Shown: piece by piece, positions 15,689 to 24,835 of the stretch
How the letters are laid out: every line of letters starts with the position of its first letter
Numbering within the stretch: the first letter of the stretch is position 1
Source: an uncultured Cytophagales bacterium
GTDB taxonomy: Bacteria > Bacteroidota > Bacteroidia > Cytophagales > 172606-1
Reading direction: 5' to 3'
Length of the DNA: 36,804 bases
Assembly (NCBI GenBank): GCA_902805615.1
Contig: CADCTQ010000311.1
Span: 1 to 36,804 of the forward strand
Translations under genes and position numbers: made by a program
Notes under the pieces: model-generated
Seen by the model: only the letters and a program-made list of their open reading frames with translations
Database searches by the model: none
Told to the model about the DNA's origin: nothing

Positions 15689-17710
15689 ATGGTTATGGAA
15701 GCATCGTTCAACTGCCGCCTGCTGGCGGAAGCCACCCGGATCGGCGACGAGGTACTGGCCCGGGCGACCCCGCACGGCGAGGGACTGGCCTGGAAAACCG
15801 CCGGCCCCAAAGAGAGCGGGTCCCGCTTGCAGGAGCAAACCTTCCTCTACGAAGGTGCCTGCGGCATCAGTTGGTTCCTGCTGGCCCTGTACCGGCAAAC
15901 GGGGCGGGCGCAGTACCTGGATGCCGGCCGCCGGGGCCTGCGCCGGGCCGAAGCGCGGATCACGGAAGGGGCCGGCCCCGCCCTGCTGACGGGCGGCATG
16001 TCCATCCCCTTTACGCAACTGGCTTTCTACCGGGTTACCGGTCACCCGTCGTACCTGCACCAGGCCCTGGAAACCGCCCGTTCCCTGGCCGGCAACCCGG
16101 GCCGGCCGGGCGTTGCGGGCTACATCGGCGGCGCGGCGGGCACCTTGCTGGCCCTGCTGCACCTCCACCAGGCCGCCCCCGGGGCGTCGTGGCTGCTCGA
16201 AGCGATTGATGCGTACGCCGGGAAACTGCTGGACGGCTGCCACCTGGGCAGGCAGGGGCTGTACTGGGACCGTTCTGCCGCCAACATTCGCGGCTTGTGC
16301 GGCTATTCCCACGGCGCGGCCGGCATCGGGCACGCGTTCCTGGAAATGGGCCACCTGCTCGGCAACGGGGCTTTCTGCTGGGTTGCCGAGCAGGCGTTTG
16401 CCTACGAGGAGCAATTCCGGGACGCCGGCCGTACCAACTGGGCGTGCCTGCGCCAGGGCATGTTCGACGAAGCCGCGTTTGCCCGGGCGTACGGCGCCGG
16501 CGACCTGGCTTTTTTTACCGAACCCGAGTACACCAACGCCTGGTGCTACGGCGCGGCGGGCATTGGCCTGTCGCGCCTGCGGGCGTACGAACTGCTGAAA
16601 AAAGAGGCGTACCTCCGGCAGGCCCGGCAGGCGGCCGAAACGACCCGGCAAACCGACGTGGAGGCCCTTTCCACGGGTTCGCTGGGGCTTTGCCACGGCA
16701 GCGCCGGCAACGCCGACCTGTTCCTGGAAGCGTACCGGGTTACCGGCGAAGCGTACTACCTGGCCCTGGCCCGCTCCGTGGCAACCCGCCTCCTGGCGCA
16801 TTTCCACGCCCACGGCTCGTACGGGCTGCCGGACGACGAGCTGAGCCTGTTTGCGGGCAGTGCGGGCATCGGGTATTTTTACCTGCGCCTGCTCGACCCG
16901 GCGGGCACGCCCTCCGTGCTGGCGCCCTCCGTGCCGGCGGCGGCCGCACCGCCGGACCTGACGCCTTACCGGACGCTTTCGCTTTCCCCGGCGGCCGTGC
17001 AGCGGCGCGTGCTGCAACCCCGCTTCGGCCGTACGTTGTCGCTGCTCGACCGGCTGCACCCGGGAGCCGCCTCCCCGGCCCCCTACCCTTCCGGTGACGC
17101 CGGCTGGGACGGGTTCGTGCAAAGCCGGCTGGAGGCCCTGCCGCCCGCGGCGCGTACCCACGCGGAGGACGTTTTCGGACTCGAACGCACCGGCCTGCAA
17201 CTCGACGCGGAAATCGTCAGCGACAGCCTGTTGGGTTACAAAACCACCCGGAAAGCCGAAGACGCCGCACGCATGCTGGCCCTGCCGGAAGAGGCGTTCC
17301 GGCGGGCGGTGCTCACCCTGGACGCCGACCTGTGCCTGGCCGAAACCCGCTGGGACTGGACCCGTACGCCGGCCGGCGACGGGTGGCCGCCCCCGGAGGA
17401 GCCGGCCGGCGCCCACGCCGTACTGCTCACGCCCACCCTGCGCGGCGTGACCGAAAAAGCCCTGCTGCCCTTTACCCGCGTGGTGCTGGAAGCATTTGCC
17501 GCGCCGACCCCCGTGGCGGAGGCCGTGCGGGAAATATCCGCCCGGTTCGACGCCCTGCGCCCGGAAGAGGAAGCGGCCGTCGCCACCGCCATTCTGGGGC
17601 AGGTGCGGCAGGCCGTGCAATCGGGCATGCTGCTGGACCCCGGCCGCCACCCCCTCAACGCCCGCGGGCACGCCCCGGCCGCGAGCCCCGTGGCCGCCCT
17701 GGCGGGGTAA
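15689..17710 (+). CDS. LanC-like lanthionine cyclase with C-terminal extension, 673 aa (copy 2)
   Basis: This is a paralogue of the gene at 7920-9980 with the same two-part design. LanC signatures: GACGISWFLLALYRQT, CGYSHGAAGIGHAFLEMGHL, NAWCYGAAGIGLSRLRAYEL (Cys286), LCHGSAGNADLFLEAYRV (Cys335, His336) and GSAGIGYFYLRLLDP. The extension from about residue 420 ends in a strand-rich part (LCLAETRWDWTRTP, HAVLLTPTLRGV) followed by LLPFTRVVLEAFAAPTPVAE and ILGQVRQAVQSGMLLDP, which parallels copy 1. Both copies keep the zinc ligands, so both may be active, perhaps on different rings. The start at ATG 15689 gives the best alignment; ATG 15695 is also possible. The adaptor gene follows after 72 bases. 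Confidence 0.88.
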   Translation: MVMEASFNCRLLAEATRIGDEVLARATPHGEGLAWKTAGPKESGSRLQEQTFLYEGACGISWFLLALYRQTGRAQYLDAGRRGLRRAEARITEGAGPALLTGGMSIPFTQLAFYRVTGHPSYLHQALETARSLAGNPGRPGVAGYIGGAAGTLLALLHLHQAAPGASWLLEAIDAYAGKLLDGCHLGRQGLYWDRSAANIRGLCGYSHGAAGIGHAFLEMGHLLGNGAFCWVAEQAFAYEEQFRDAGRTNWACLRQGMFDEAAFARAYGAGDLAFFTEPEYTNAWCYGAAGIGLSRLRAYELLKKEAYLRQARQAAETTRQTDVEALSTGSLGLCHGSAGNADLFLEAYRVTGEAYYLALARSVATRLLAHFHAHGSYGLPDDELSLFAGSAGIGYFYLRLLDPAGTPSVLAPSVPAAAAPPDLTPYRTLSLSPAAVQRRVLQPRFGRTLSLLDRLHPGAASPAPYPSGDAGWDGFVQSRLEALPPAARTHAEDVFGLERTGLQLDAEIVSDSLLGYKTTRKAEDAARMLALPEEAFRRAVLTLDADLCLAETRWDWTRTPAGDGWPPPEEPAGAHAVLLTPTLRGVTEKALLPFTRVVLEAFAAPTPVAEAVREISARFDALRPEEEAAVATAILGQVRQAVQSGMLLDPGRHPLNARGHAPAASPVAALAG

Positions 17711-17782
17711 GGCCGGTGGCCACCCGCACGTTACACCTCCATTCACCGGACGGGCTGCCCGTCCACAGTCCGCACTCCGACC

Positions 17783-19126
17783 ATGTACGCTTACCCGCTC
17801 AACGACCCGAAAAACGATCCCCGGCCCCCGGGGCCCCAACTGGAAATGCCCGGAGAAGAGGTGCAGGAGATCCTGGGGCACATGCCCGGCTGGCCGCTGC
17901 GCTGGGGCATCACGTTGATTGCCGCCATTGTGGTGATGCTGCTGCTGGGAAGCTGGCTGATCAAATACCCCGACGCGATAGACGCCCGCATGGTGCTCAC
18001 CACCCGCACGCCCCCCGCCTCGCTGATGGCCCGGGCGGAAGGCGCCCTCAAATTTTACGTGCAAGACAACCAGGCGGTGCGCGCGGGCGATTACCTGGCG
18101 GTGGTGGAAAATGCGGCCCGCACCGAAGACGTACGCACCCTGGCCGAACGGCTCAAACAATTGGAGCCGGCGCTTTACCGGCCCGGCACGGCCCTGCCCG
18201 CCGGCGTGCTGCCCGACAACCTGGTGGTGGGCGAATTGCAATCGGCCTACGCTTCCCTGCTGGGCAGCCTCCGCGACTACATCCGCTGGCAGGCCCTGGT
18301 CTCGCACGACAAGCAGATCGCCGCCCTCCAGCGGCGCATCGGCCAGTACGAACGGCTGAACGAACAACTCGAAAAACAGCAGCGCCTCATGGAACAGGAA
18401 CTGGAGCTGGCCCAGAAACGCTTCGCGGTGGACCAGCAGCTTTTCCGGGAGAAAGTCCTGGCCGAAGCCGACTTTGACCGGGCCAGGAATGCCTTCCTGC
18501 AAACCAGGCGGGCGTTCGAGGCGGCGCAGGGGGGCATCATCAACAACCAGATCGCCATTTCGCAACTCCAGGCGCAACGTACCGAACTGGACGTGGACAA
18601 GGTGGAAACCGAGGCCCGGCTGCGCAACGCCGTGGAAACCCACTTCAAACTGCTGGAAAGCAACCTGCACCAGTGGCGGCAGCGGTACCTGTTGCAAACC
18701 CCCATCGCCGGCCGGGTCGCCTTCGTCAAGTACCGCAGCGACAACCAGTTCGTCAAGGCGGGCGAAGAAGTGGTGACGGTGGTGCCCCACGCGGGAGCCA
18801 TGTACGGGCAGGTGCAGATGCCGGTGGCCGGTTCGGGCAAAGTAGCCGTAGGCCAGCGCGTCAACATCCGCTTCGACAACTACCCCTTTGCCGAATACGG
18901 CATGGTGACGGGCCGCGTGGCGGCCATCTCGCCGGTGCCCCGCGACGACCTGTACACCATCCAGATCCAGTTGCCCAATGGCCTCCACACCAGTTACCGG
19001 AAAAAACTCGCTTTCCGGCAGGAGATGCAGGGCGACGCCCAGATCATTACCCGCGACCTGCGGCTGCTCGACCGCATCTTCAACCAGTTGCGGTCCCTGC
19101 TGGACACGACCACGGGAACGGGATAG
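17783..19126 (+). CDS. HlyD-family membrane fusion (adaptor) protein, 447 aa
   Basis: A short cytoplasmic N-terminus is followed by one membrane segment, GITLIAAIVVMLLLGSWLI (about residues 45-65). Next come the first half of a lipoyl/barrel-sandwich domain (ALKFYVQDNQAVRAGDYLAV), a long coiled-coil hairpin (about 145-290, for example YERLNEQLEKQQRLMEQELE), the second lipoyl half (LLQTPIAGRVAFVKYRSDNQ), and a beta-barrel with VAVGQRVNIRFDNYPF. This is the adaptor that links an inner-membrane ABC exporter to an outer-membrane TolC-like channel in Gram-negative cells. It lies between the second cyclase and the dehydratase, so it should work with the C39 transporter. No TolC gene is present; a chromosomal one would have to serve. 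Confidence 0.9.
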   Translation: MYAYPLNDPKNDPRPPGPQLEMPGEEVQEILGHMPGWPLRWGITLIAAIVVMLLLGSWLIKYPDAIDARMVLTTRTPPASLMARAEGALKFYVQDNQAVRAGDYLAVVENAARTEDVRTLAERLKQLEPALYRPGTALPAGVLPDNLVVGELQSAYASLLGSLRDYIRWQALVSHDKQIAALQRRIGQYERLNEQLEKQQRLMEQELELAQKRFAVDQQLFREKVLAEADFDRARNAFLQTRRAFEAAQGGIINNQIAISQLQAQRTELDVDKVETEARLRNAVETHFKLLESNLHQWRQRYLLQTPIAGRVAFVKYRSDNQFVKAGEEVVTVVPHAGAMYGQVQMPVAGSGKVAVGQRVNIRFDNYPFAEYGMVTGRVAAISPVPRDDLYTIQIQLPNGLHTSYRKKLAFRQEMQGDAQIITRDLRLLDRIFNQLRSLLDTTTGTG

Positions 19127-19198
19127 ACGCCCCGCGGCAGCACGATACGCCGGCAACCGGACAACCAACCAACCCATCACTCCTAACGCCTCAAACCT

Positions 19199-22168
19199 AT
19201 GAAGCTTTTTCCCCACGTGCTGGTCCGCATCGGTGGCGGCACTTTCGACCACCTCGAAAAGATGGATTTTACGCCCCTCTCGCGGCAAAGCGATGAACTG
19301 CGGCAACGGGGCGAGGAAAAAGAAAGCCACAAAGCCCGGCTGAGCGAACGGCTGCTGGCGTACATCCGGCAGGCCACCGACTCCCGGGCGCAGAATGCCC
19401 TCCAGAACGTACGCCGCGACCTGTTCAACGACCGGTCCGTAAAGCCGGCGGTACTGGCGGAAGTGCGGCAACTGCTGCCCCCCGGCCTGGGCCGGGAACT
19501 GGACGAGTACCTGGCCGCAACGGCGCGCATCGGGGAGTTGAAGGAAGCCTTCCGGCAAACGTACGAGCGGCACGTACTCCGGGCGCGGCGGCAGTTGCAG
19601 GGGCTGGCCGACGACGAAAACCTCCGCAAAGGGCTCGTATTGTCGAGCCAGTCCCTGCTCGACAGCCTGGCGGCCTACCGGCAGAAGGACGCCGGGGCTT
19701 TCCGGAAAAAAGAGTTCCAGACCGAATACAGCCTGCTCCGGTACCTGACGCGGATGTACGTGAAAACCTCGCCGTTCAGCACGTTCAACAACCTGGCTCT
19801 GGGCCGGCTGAGCCCCGCGGCGGCGCCCCTGCGCCTGGAAGCCGGCGAAGGCAGCCCGGTGCGGGGGCACATCCGGCTCAACAACCAACTGTTCAAGTAC
19901 CTCAAAGACCTGTTTGCCGCCTACCGGGAGGTGTACCTCCGGCTGCCGCTGCGCCCCAACCCGACGCTGGCCGGCAAGGGATCACACTTCCTCTACCTGA
20001 CCAACCACAACAACGTGGAGGCTTTCCAGCGCATTCCGGCCTCCCCGGAGGTGTCGCTGATGGGGCAACTGGCCGGGCAACTGCCGGCGGGCATCCGTTT
20101 CGATGCGCTGGTGGCCGAGATGCAGGAATACATTGACGCGTCGGCCGAAGAACTGGAAGCGTACGTGAAACAACTGGTGGCGTACGGCTTTTTTGAGTAC
20201 GACCTGGGCGTGTCGGGCATTGACCCGGACTGGGACCTGAAACTGGTGGAGAAACTCCAGCCGCTGGTGGACGAAGGCGTGCCGCACCTGGAGGCCCTTA
20301 CCCGGTGCCTGCGGCACGTGCGGCAACTGGCCGGGCAATACGCCGCGGCCGGGGTGCCGGAGCGGAAAGCCCTGCTCAACGAAACGTACGAGACGTTGCG
20401 GGCCGTGTGCATGCAGTTGCACGAAGCCGCCGGGCTGCCCGCAAACGAACGCCGGACCCGCGAAGAATGGGTCGCCGAACGCCGGGCCCGGCAGCAGGAG
20501 CAGGAACGCAAGCAGCAGACGGGCCCGGCCGAACCGGAAGCCGCCGTGGCCGTGGCCGAAGAAGAAACCGGGCCGGCCGAAGAAGAAGCCTTCAAACACC
20601 AATCGGTTACCTTTTTTGCTTTCAAGCCCGAACAGATGTTCTACGAAGACACCACCCGGGCGGTAACGGCCCGGTTTTCGGAGGCGGACCTGCACGCCTG
20701 GGTCGGGCAAGTGGATACGCTGCTCGGCGAACTGCTGCCGTTCCGGAGCTACCGGGACGAACAGGACCTCATGCAGCATTTCTTCCTGGAGCGCTACGGC
20801 GACCATGCACCCGTGGACCTGCTCACTTTCTACGAAGAGTACTACCGGGAGGTGAAAAAGCCCGAAGCTGAACGGCAGGCGCAACAACGCCGGCAAGCCG
20901 CCGAAGCGTTTAAAAACCCGCCCCCCGCGAAAGGGGTTGCCGGCGGGCCGGCCGCGGAAGCCCCGCCGCCGGTGGCCGCCGAGAGCCCGGCCGCGGGGCC
21001 CGAGGTCATTCCGGCCGTTGCCCGGCGCCAGGCGCAGGTCAAGGCGTGGCACGAACAGTACGTGGCGCGGCTCAGGCCCCTGCTCACCCCGGGGGGTACC
21101 GGCCCGGTACACCTGCGGCTGGCCGAAGTGCAGCAAGCCAACGCGGCAGCCGGCAACGCACCGGCGGCCCGCGGCGCCAACTCGTACGGCATGTTCGTGC
21201 AGTTTTTCCAGGAACCCGACGCGACGGGCCGGTTGCAGTTGAAGGGGGTGCTGAACGGTACGTTCGGGGGATACGGCAAAATGCTCAGCCGCTTCCTCCA
21301 CATCCTGGACCCGCAGGTGACCGAAGACGTGCGGCAGTGGAATGGCCGGCTTGCCGGCGCGGACAGCCTGCTGATCGAGAACTGCGACGCCTCGTATTTC
21401 AACGCCAACCTGCACCCGCCGCTGCTGCCCTACGAGATCCGCACGCCGGGCGGCCACCACGCGCTGCCCGCCGAAAGGCAATTGCCCATTACTGACTTTG
21501 CCGTGCAGTACGACCCGGCGCAGCACGAAATCAGGCTGGTGCACAAGCCCACGGCCAGGCCGGCTTACGTGTTCGACCTGGGTTTCCAGGGACTCAACGG
21601 CCGTTCGCAGTTGTTTCAGCTGCTGGAAAAGTTTACGCCGGTGGAGTACCTGTCGCCCCGGCCGGTGGTCAACGCGGTGGACTACATCCTGCATCCGCCG
21701 GCGGAGGGCAACGCCCAGGCCGCCCTCACGGAGGTGGTGGTGCTGCCCCGCGTGGTGTACGAAGACGCCGTCATTCTCCGGCGCAAAAGCTGGCACATTC
21801 CCAAAGAACGGCTCCCCGTCCGCCAGCCCCACGAGAACGACGCCGCGTATTTCCAGGTGGTGAGCGAATGGCGGCAGCGCCTGGACCTTCCCGCCGAGGT
21901 ATTCATTTTCGTGAACCCGAACCGCGACCACGACCAGGCGGCCCTGCCGGAGCAGTTCCGGAAAGTAGGCCGGGATGATTACAAGCCGCAATACATTCAC
22001 TTCGAAAACCCGCTGCTGGTCAACCTGTTCGAGCGGCTGGTGGACAAAGTGCCGCAAGTGCTTAAAATCGAAGAGATGCTGCCGCACTCGGGACACCTGG
22101 CGACCATCGGCGGGGAAAAGTTCGTGACCGAATACGTGGTCCAGTGGTACACGGAAGGGGGAAATTAG
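19199..22168 (+). CDS. lantibiotic dehydratase LanB, glutamylation part of a split enzyme, 989 aa
   Basis: The N-terminus MKLFPHVLVRIGGGTFDHL and the motif YVKTSPFSTFNNLALGRL (about residue 195) are typical of LanB dehydratases, which transfer glutamate from glutamyl-tRNA to Ser/Thr before elimination. The elimination (SpaB_C) domain is absent here and is encoded by the next gene, 35 bases on, so the enzyme is split as in other Bacteroidota lanthipeptide loci. Two low-complexity linkers stand out: residues about 420-467, rich in Arg/Gln/Glu then Glu/Ala, and about 554-611, rich in Pro/Ala/Gly. They may be flexible insertions specific to this lineage. The C-terminal third (RKSWHIPKERLP, VFIFVNPNRDHD, KPQYIHFENPLLVNLFERLV) is also standard LanB. 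Confidence 0.9.
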   Translation: MKLFPHVLVRIGGGTFDHLEKMDFTPLSRQSDELRQRGEEKESHKARLSERLLAYIRQATDSRAQNALQNVRRDLFNDRSVKPAVLAEVRQLLPPGLGRELDEYLAATARIGELKEAFRQTYERHVLRARRQLQGLADDENLRKGLVLSSQSLLDSLAAYRQKDAGAFRKKEFQTEYSLLRYLTRMYVKTSPFSTFNNLALGRLSPAAAPLRLEAGEGSPVRGHIRLNNQLFKYLKDLFAAYREVYLRLPLRPNPTLAGKGSHFLYLTNHNNVEAFQRIPASPEVSLMGQLAGQLPAGIRFDALVAEMQEYIDASAEELEAYVKQLVAYGFFEYDLGVSGIDPDWDLKLVEKLQPLVDEGVPHLEALTRCLRHVRQLAGQYAAAGVPERKALLNETYETLRAVCMQLHEAAGLPANERRTREEWVAERRARQQEQERKQQTGPAEPEAAVAVAEEETGPAEEEAFKHQSVTFFAFKPEQMFYEDTTRAVTARFSEADLHAWVGQVDTLLGELLPFRSYRDEQDLMQHFFLERYGDHAPVDLLTFYEEYYREVKKPEAERQAQQRRQAAEAFKNPPPAKGVAGGPAAEAPPPVAAESPAAGPEVIPAVARRQAQVKAWHEQYVARLRPLLTPGGTGPVHLRLAEVQQANAAAGNAPAARGANSYGMFVQFFQEPDATGRLQLKGVLNGTFGGYGKMLSRFLHILDPQVTEDVRQWNGRLAGADSLLIENCDASYFNANLHPPLLPYEIRTPGGHHALPAERQLPITDFAVQYDPAQHEIRLVHKPTARPAYVFDLGFQGLNGRSQLFQLLEKFTPVEYLSPRPVVNAVDYILHPPAEGNAQAALTEVVVLPRVVYEDAVILRRKSWHIPKERLPVRQPHENDAAYFQVVSEWRQRLDLPAEVFIFVNPNRDHDQAALPEQFRKVGRDDYKPQYIHFENPLLVNLFERLVDKVPQVLKIEEMLPHSGHLATIGGEKFVTEYVVQWYTEGGN

Positions 22169-22203
22169 TCATTGGTCATTGGTTCATTAGTCATTAGCAT
22201 CGC

Positions 22204-23214
22204 ATGGCACCACAACCTGCCGCCTGGCTGGCGGCCCACCTGTACTACGCCGAGCCCTGGGAAACTTTTCTGACCCGGGCCGTCCGGCCCTTCGTTGCCC
22301 GCGCCCTGAATGAACCGGGGGTGCAGCAATACTTTTTCATCCGGTACTGGGAACGGGGGCCGCACGTGCGGCTGCGTTTCGGGGGCGATGCCGCCGTGCT
22401 GGAAGAACGCATCAAGCCGGCCCTGCTCGCGCATTTCGGCCGCCATTTCGAACAGTTTCCTTCGCGCCGCGTGGAGCCGGCCTGGACGCACCACCTGCCC
22501 CCCGGCGAGGCGTGGTTTCCCAATCACTCCGTGCAATTCATTCCTTACGAACCCGAAACCGAACGGTACGGCGGACCGGCAGCCCTTGCCGTCGCCGAAC
22601 GGCAGTTCAAAGCTTCTTCGGACGCCGTACTGGCCCTTTTGGCCGAAAACCCTGCCTGGCAGTACAGCCGGGCTTTGGGGGCGGCGATTCAGTTGCACCT
22701 GGGGTTTGCCCACGCCCTGGGCATGCGCCTGGCCGAGGTAGGCGCTTTTTTTGCCGGCCTTTCCGAGGCATGGCTGCCGCGGGCGTACCCTCCTTACGAT
22801 GCGCCACCCTCCGCGGAGGACCTGGAAAACCGGCGCCGGGAAGTGCTCGGGGCGTTCGGGGAAGCCTTTTCGCGGCAGCGTTCCGTGCTGCTGCCGCTGT
22901 TCATCCAGGTGTGGGAAGCCCTGGAAGCCGGGGAGGATTTTGAAGAAGAATGGTTTACCGGCTGGCTGCGGGAGATGCGCGGGATCGGGCAGCAGCTCCG
23001 GCACTTGCAGGCGGCGGGCCAACTCGTACCCCCGGTCCAACTGCCTCCCGGTACGGCCGCGCCCTTCACCGACGCGCAAAGGGACCGCTGGCTCCTCTAC
23101 GACAGCTACGTACACATGACCAACAACCGCCTGGGCATTCTCAACCGCGACGAAGGGTACCTGGGCTATTTGCTGGGTGAGGGCCTCAGGGAAATGATGG
23201 CCGGCGTCCATTAA
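22204..23214 (+). CDS. thiopeptide-type/SpaB_C elimination protein, second half of split LanB, 336 aa
   Basis: The pattern QQYFFIRYWERGPHVRLRFG near residue 40 is the signature of the SpaB_C, or thiopeptide-type bacteriocin biosynthesis, domain. It removes glutamate from glutamylated Ser/Thr to give dehydroalanine and dehydrobutyrine. HSVQFIPYEPETERYGGPAA and YDSYVHMTNNRLGILNRDEG near the C-terminus also fit. A stand-alone protein of about 300 residues is usual where LanB is split. The gene follows the long LanB protein by 35 bases and ends the run of recognisable lanthipeptide genes. The start ATG at 22204 lies just after a short direct repeat of the ATTGGTCATT/ATTAGTCATT type, which is an odd leader but has no evident effect. 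Confidence 0.9.
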   Translation: MAPQPAAWLAAHLYYAEPWETFLTRAVRPFVARALNEPGVQQYFFIRYWERGPHVRLRFGGDAAVLEERIKPALLAHFGRHFEQFPSRRVEPAWTHHLPPGEAWFPNHSVQFIPYEPETERYGGPAALAVAERQFKASSDAVLALLAENPAWQYSRALGAAIQLHLGFAHALGMRLAEVGAFFAGLSEAWLPRAYPPYDAPPSAEDLENRRREVLGAFGEAFSRQRSVLLPLFIQVWEALEAGEDFEEEWFTGWLREMRGIGQQLRHLQAAGQLVPPVQLPPGTAAPFTDAQRDRWLLYDSYVHMTNNRLGILNRDEGYLGYLLGEGLREMMAGVH

Positions 23215-23706
23215 AACGACCTTGTTGCGCAGTTGCTTGTATCTGTACAAGATGGACTCCCGGGCAGTCGCAGCATTTGGTTACCGAGGGGGCAACCAGG
23301 AGGCGATGGTCAAAATGCCCATGCTGATCCGGGAGGTGCCCGCGTAGCCGTAAAGCATCCGGAGCATGACTCGTGAAATGGTGCGATGATTCTGGCAATA
23401 ACAGGATAAACCAGGATAAGCAATTTTATTTCACGTTCCATATTTGGGTCACATTCCGTTAAGAATGCTTTTGGGTTTGATGTTCCACCCCCACTCCTCA
23501 CCCTATGGCCAAGGGCTACTCCTCCGGCACAATGCCTCGCGCGCAGTGACTGCGGCAACGGGCAGTTGCCTCCACGCCGGCTTTGTTCCCATCCATCCCC
23601 CTTACGCGTGCAGGTTCTTCAGAAGGACGCTGCACCGCCCCGCTGGCAGGGGCACGCACCGCCAGCATGAAACAGCATTGATGTTCCGTTCCAAACCTTA
23701 AACCAG
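23215..23706. other. gap after the lanthipeptide locus, no supported gene
   Basis: An open plus-strand stretch at about 23254-23347 would encode MDSRAVAAFGYRGGNQEAMV and a few more residues before a stop. It has no start context and no family I recognise, so it may be a gene remnant. The rest is AT-richer (about 23380-23470) and probably holds the promoter of the lipoprotein gene, although no exact TAnnTTTG box was found. No terminator hairpin was seen directly after 23214. Confidence 0.4.
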
Positions 23707-24684
23707 ATGAAGTCATCCAAGTTATTTTCCTTTACCCTGATGGGGCTCTTTTTCGCGGCTGCCCTTTTGCTGGTGATCAGCGCCTGCCGACGCGAAGAAG
23801 GCGTTGCCATCCAAACCCACGAAGACGACGGTATGCTTGCCGAACTGGCGAGCCGTTACTACAAGCCGGCCACGCCCGAACAGGCCCAACTGGACCGCGA
23901 AGCGAGAATGAAACTGACGTTCGACCAGGCGGCCCGCCTGCTCGATAAAATGCACGCCGAAGAAGTGAAGGATTACGAGGCGCGGCGCAGCACCATGACC
24001 AGGCAGCCTTCCGCCAAACAGGATGACCAGGACGCGGCTCCCCAGGCGATGTTTACCGCCGAAGAGTACGCCGGCATCCGCCCGGAACTGGACGCGGTGC
24101 TCGCCCGGAAGAAGCAGGCAAACAAGGAGGCTTTCGCCAAATTCAAGAAGAACTTTTTCGCCCTTTCCGAAAACGAGAAAATGCAACTGGACACTTTTAA
24201 AGGATTTGGTTTGAAGCCTCTTTCTAATGCCCAGGCAAAAACCCAGTGCGGCGCCTATTGTACGCAAGCCAATTGCCCCATCCGGCCGGGCAGCGGCACG
24301 TTTGCCACCATTTACGCGGCCGGCGCAACCGTTATCATCAGTGCCACCAACCCGACCAGTGCAGCGGCTCCCGATTGGACTTCCGCCAGTGACTATTGCG
24401 ATGGAGATTGCGATTTTGTGACGCGTATCGTGGCCAATGCCAGCCTCAATGAATATTTATCGCCCAACACCGAGACCGGCGCCGAACTTTTACAACTATT
24501 CGGGGGCCCTGGCGCGCGCATCGCGTACGGCTACCGCAACACCACGCGGTGCGGGCTGTATGGCACCCCCACGCACGCCATGCTGGGCACCGATCGTTGC
24601 AGATTCCAGTATGCCACTTTTGATACCAACACGATTCGTTTCCGCCTGAATATAGACGTCTGGTACTACTATTCGGTGCTGTAA
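23707..24684 (+). CDS. cysteine-rich lipoprotein of unknown function, 325 aa
   Basis: The signal peptide ends in a lipobox VISAC with Cys27, so the mature protein should be lipid-anchored. Residues 30-170 are mostly charged helices (LDREARMKLTFDQAARLLDK, then RKKQANKEAFAKFKKNFF). The C-terminal half is quite different: beta-rich, Gly/Thr/Asn-rich, with seven Cys in QCGAYCTQANCPIRPG, YCDGDCDF, TRCGLYG and DRCRF, which suggests disulfides in the periplasm or at the cell surface. I do not recognise the family. It follows the lanthipeptide genes on the same strand after 490 bases. A link such as self-protection is only a guess. Confidence 0.75.
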   Translation: MKSSKLFSFTLMGLFFAAALLLVISACRREEGVAIQTHEDDGMLAELASRYYKPATPEQAQLDREARMKLTFDQAARLLDKMHAEEVKDYEARRSTMTRQPSAKQDDQDAAPQAMFTAEEYAGIRPELDAVLARKKQANKEAFAKFKKNFFALSENEKMQLDTFKGFGLKPLSNAQAKTQCGAYCTQANCPIRPGSGTFATIYAAGATVIISATNPTSAAAPDWTSASDYCDGDCDFVTRIVANASLNEYLSPNTETGAELLQLFGGPGARIAYGYRNTTRCGLYGTPTHAMLGTDRCRFQYATFDTNTIRFRLNIDVWYYYSVL

Positions 24685-24736
24685 ATACTGGTATAGAATC
24701 ATCCGTGCGTTCGGGCCGTTGTTCCGGAAGCATACC

Positions 24737-24770
24737 AAAAACCCGTGTCAGCGACATGGGTTTTTGTTTT
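24737..24770. terminator. rho-independent terminator between lipoprotein gene and chrA
   Basis: AAAAACCCGTGTC (24737-24749), loop AGC, GACATGGGTTTTT (24753-24765): 13 pairs with one G-T wobble, followed by GTTTTTT. The A-run on the other side lets it serve the convergent chrA gene too. Confidence 0.9.
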
Positions 24771-24835
24771 TTCTACTGCCGGCGGTAGCTTCTCCCCTTC
24801 CGCCGGCGGCTGCGCACGTTGCGCGGCAGCGCCCA

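Noticed and set aside
15584-19888. Open minus-strand frame of 1434 codons
   Set aside because: It mirrors the second cyclase, adaptor and dehydratase genes. High third-position G/C suppresses stops on the opposite strand; the translation is rich in Gln, Gly, Arg and Val without domain order.
23254-23347. Short plus-strand frame after the lanthipeptide locus, considered as a second precursor
   Set aside because: It has no GG-type leader and no Cys-rich core.
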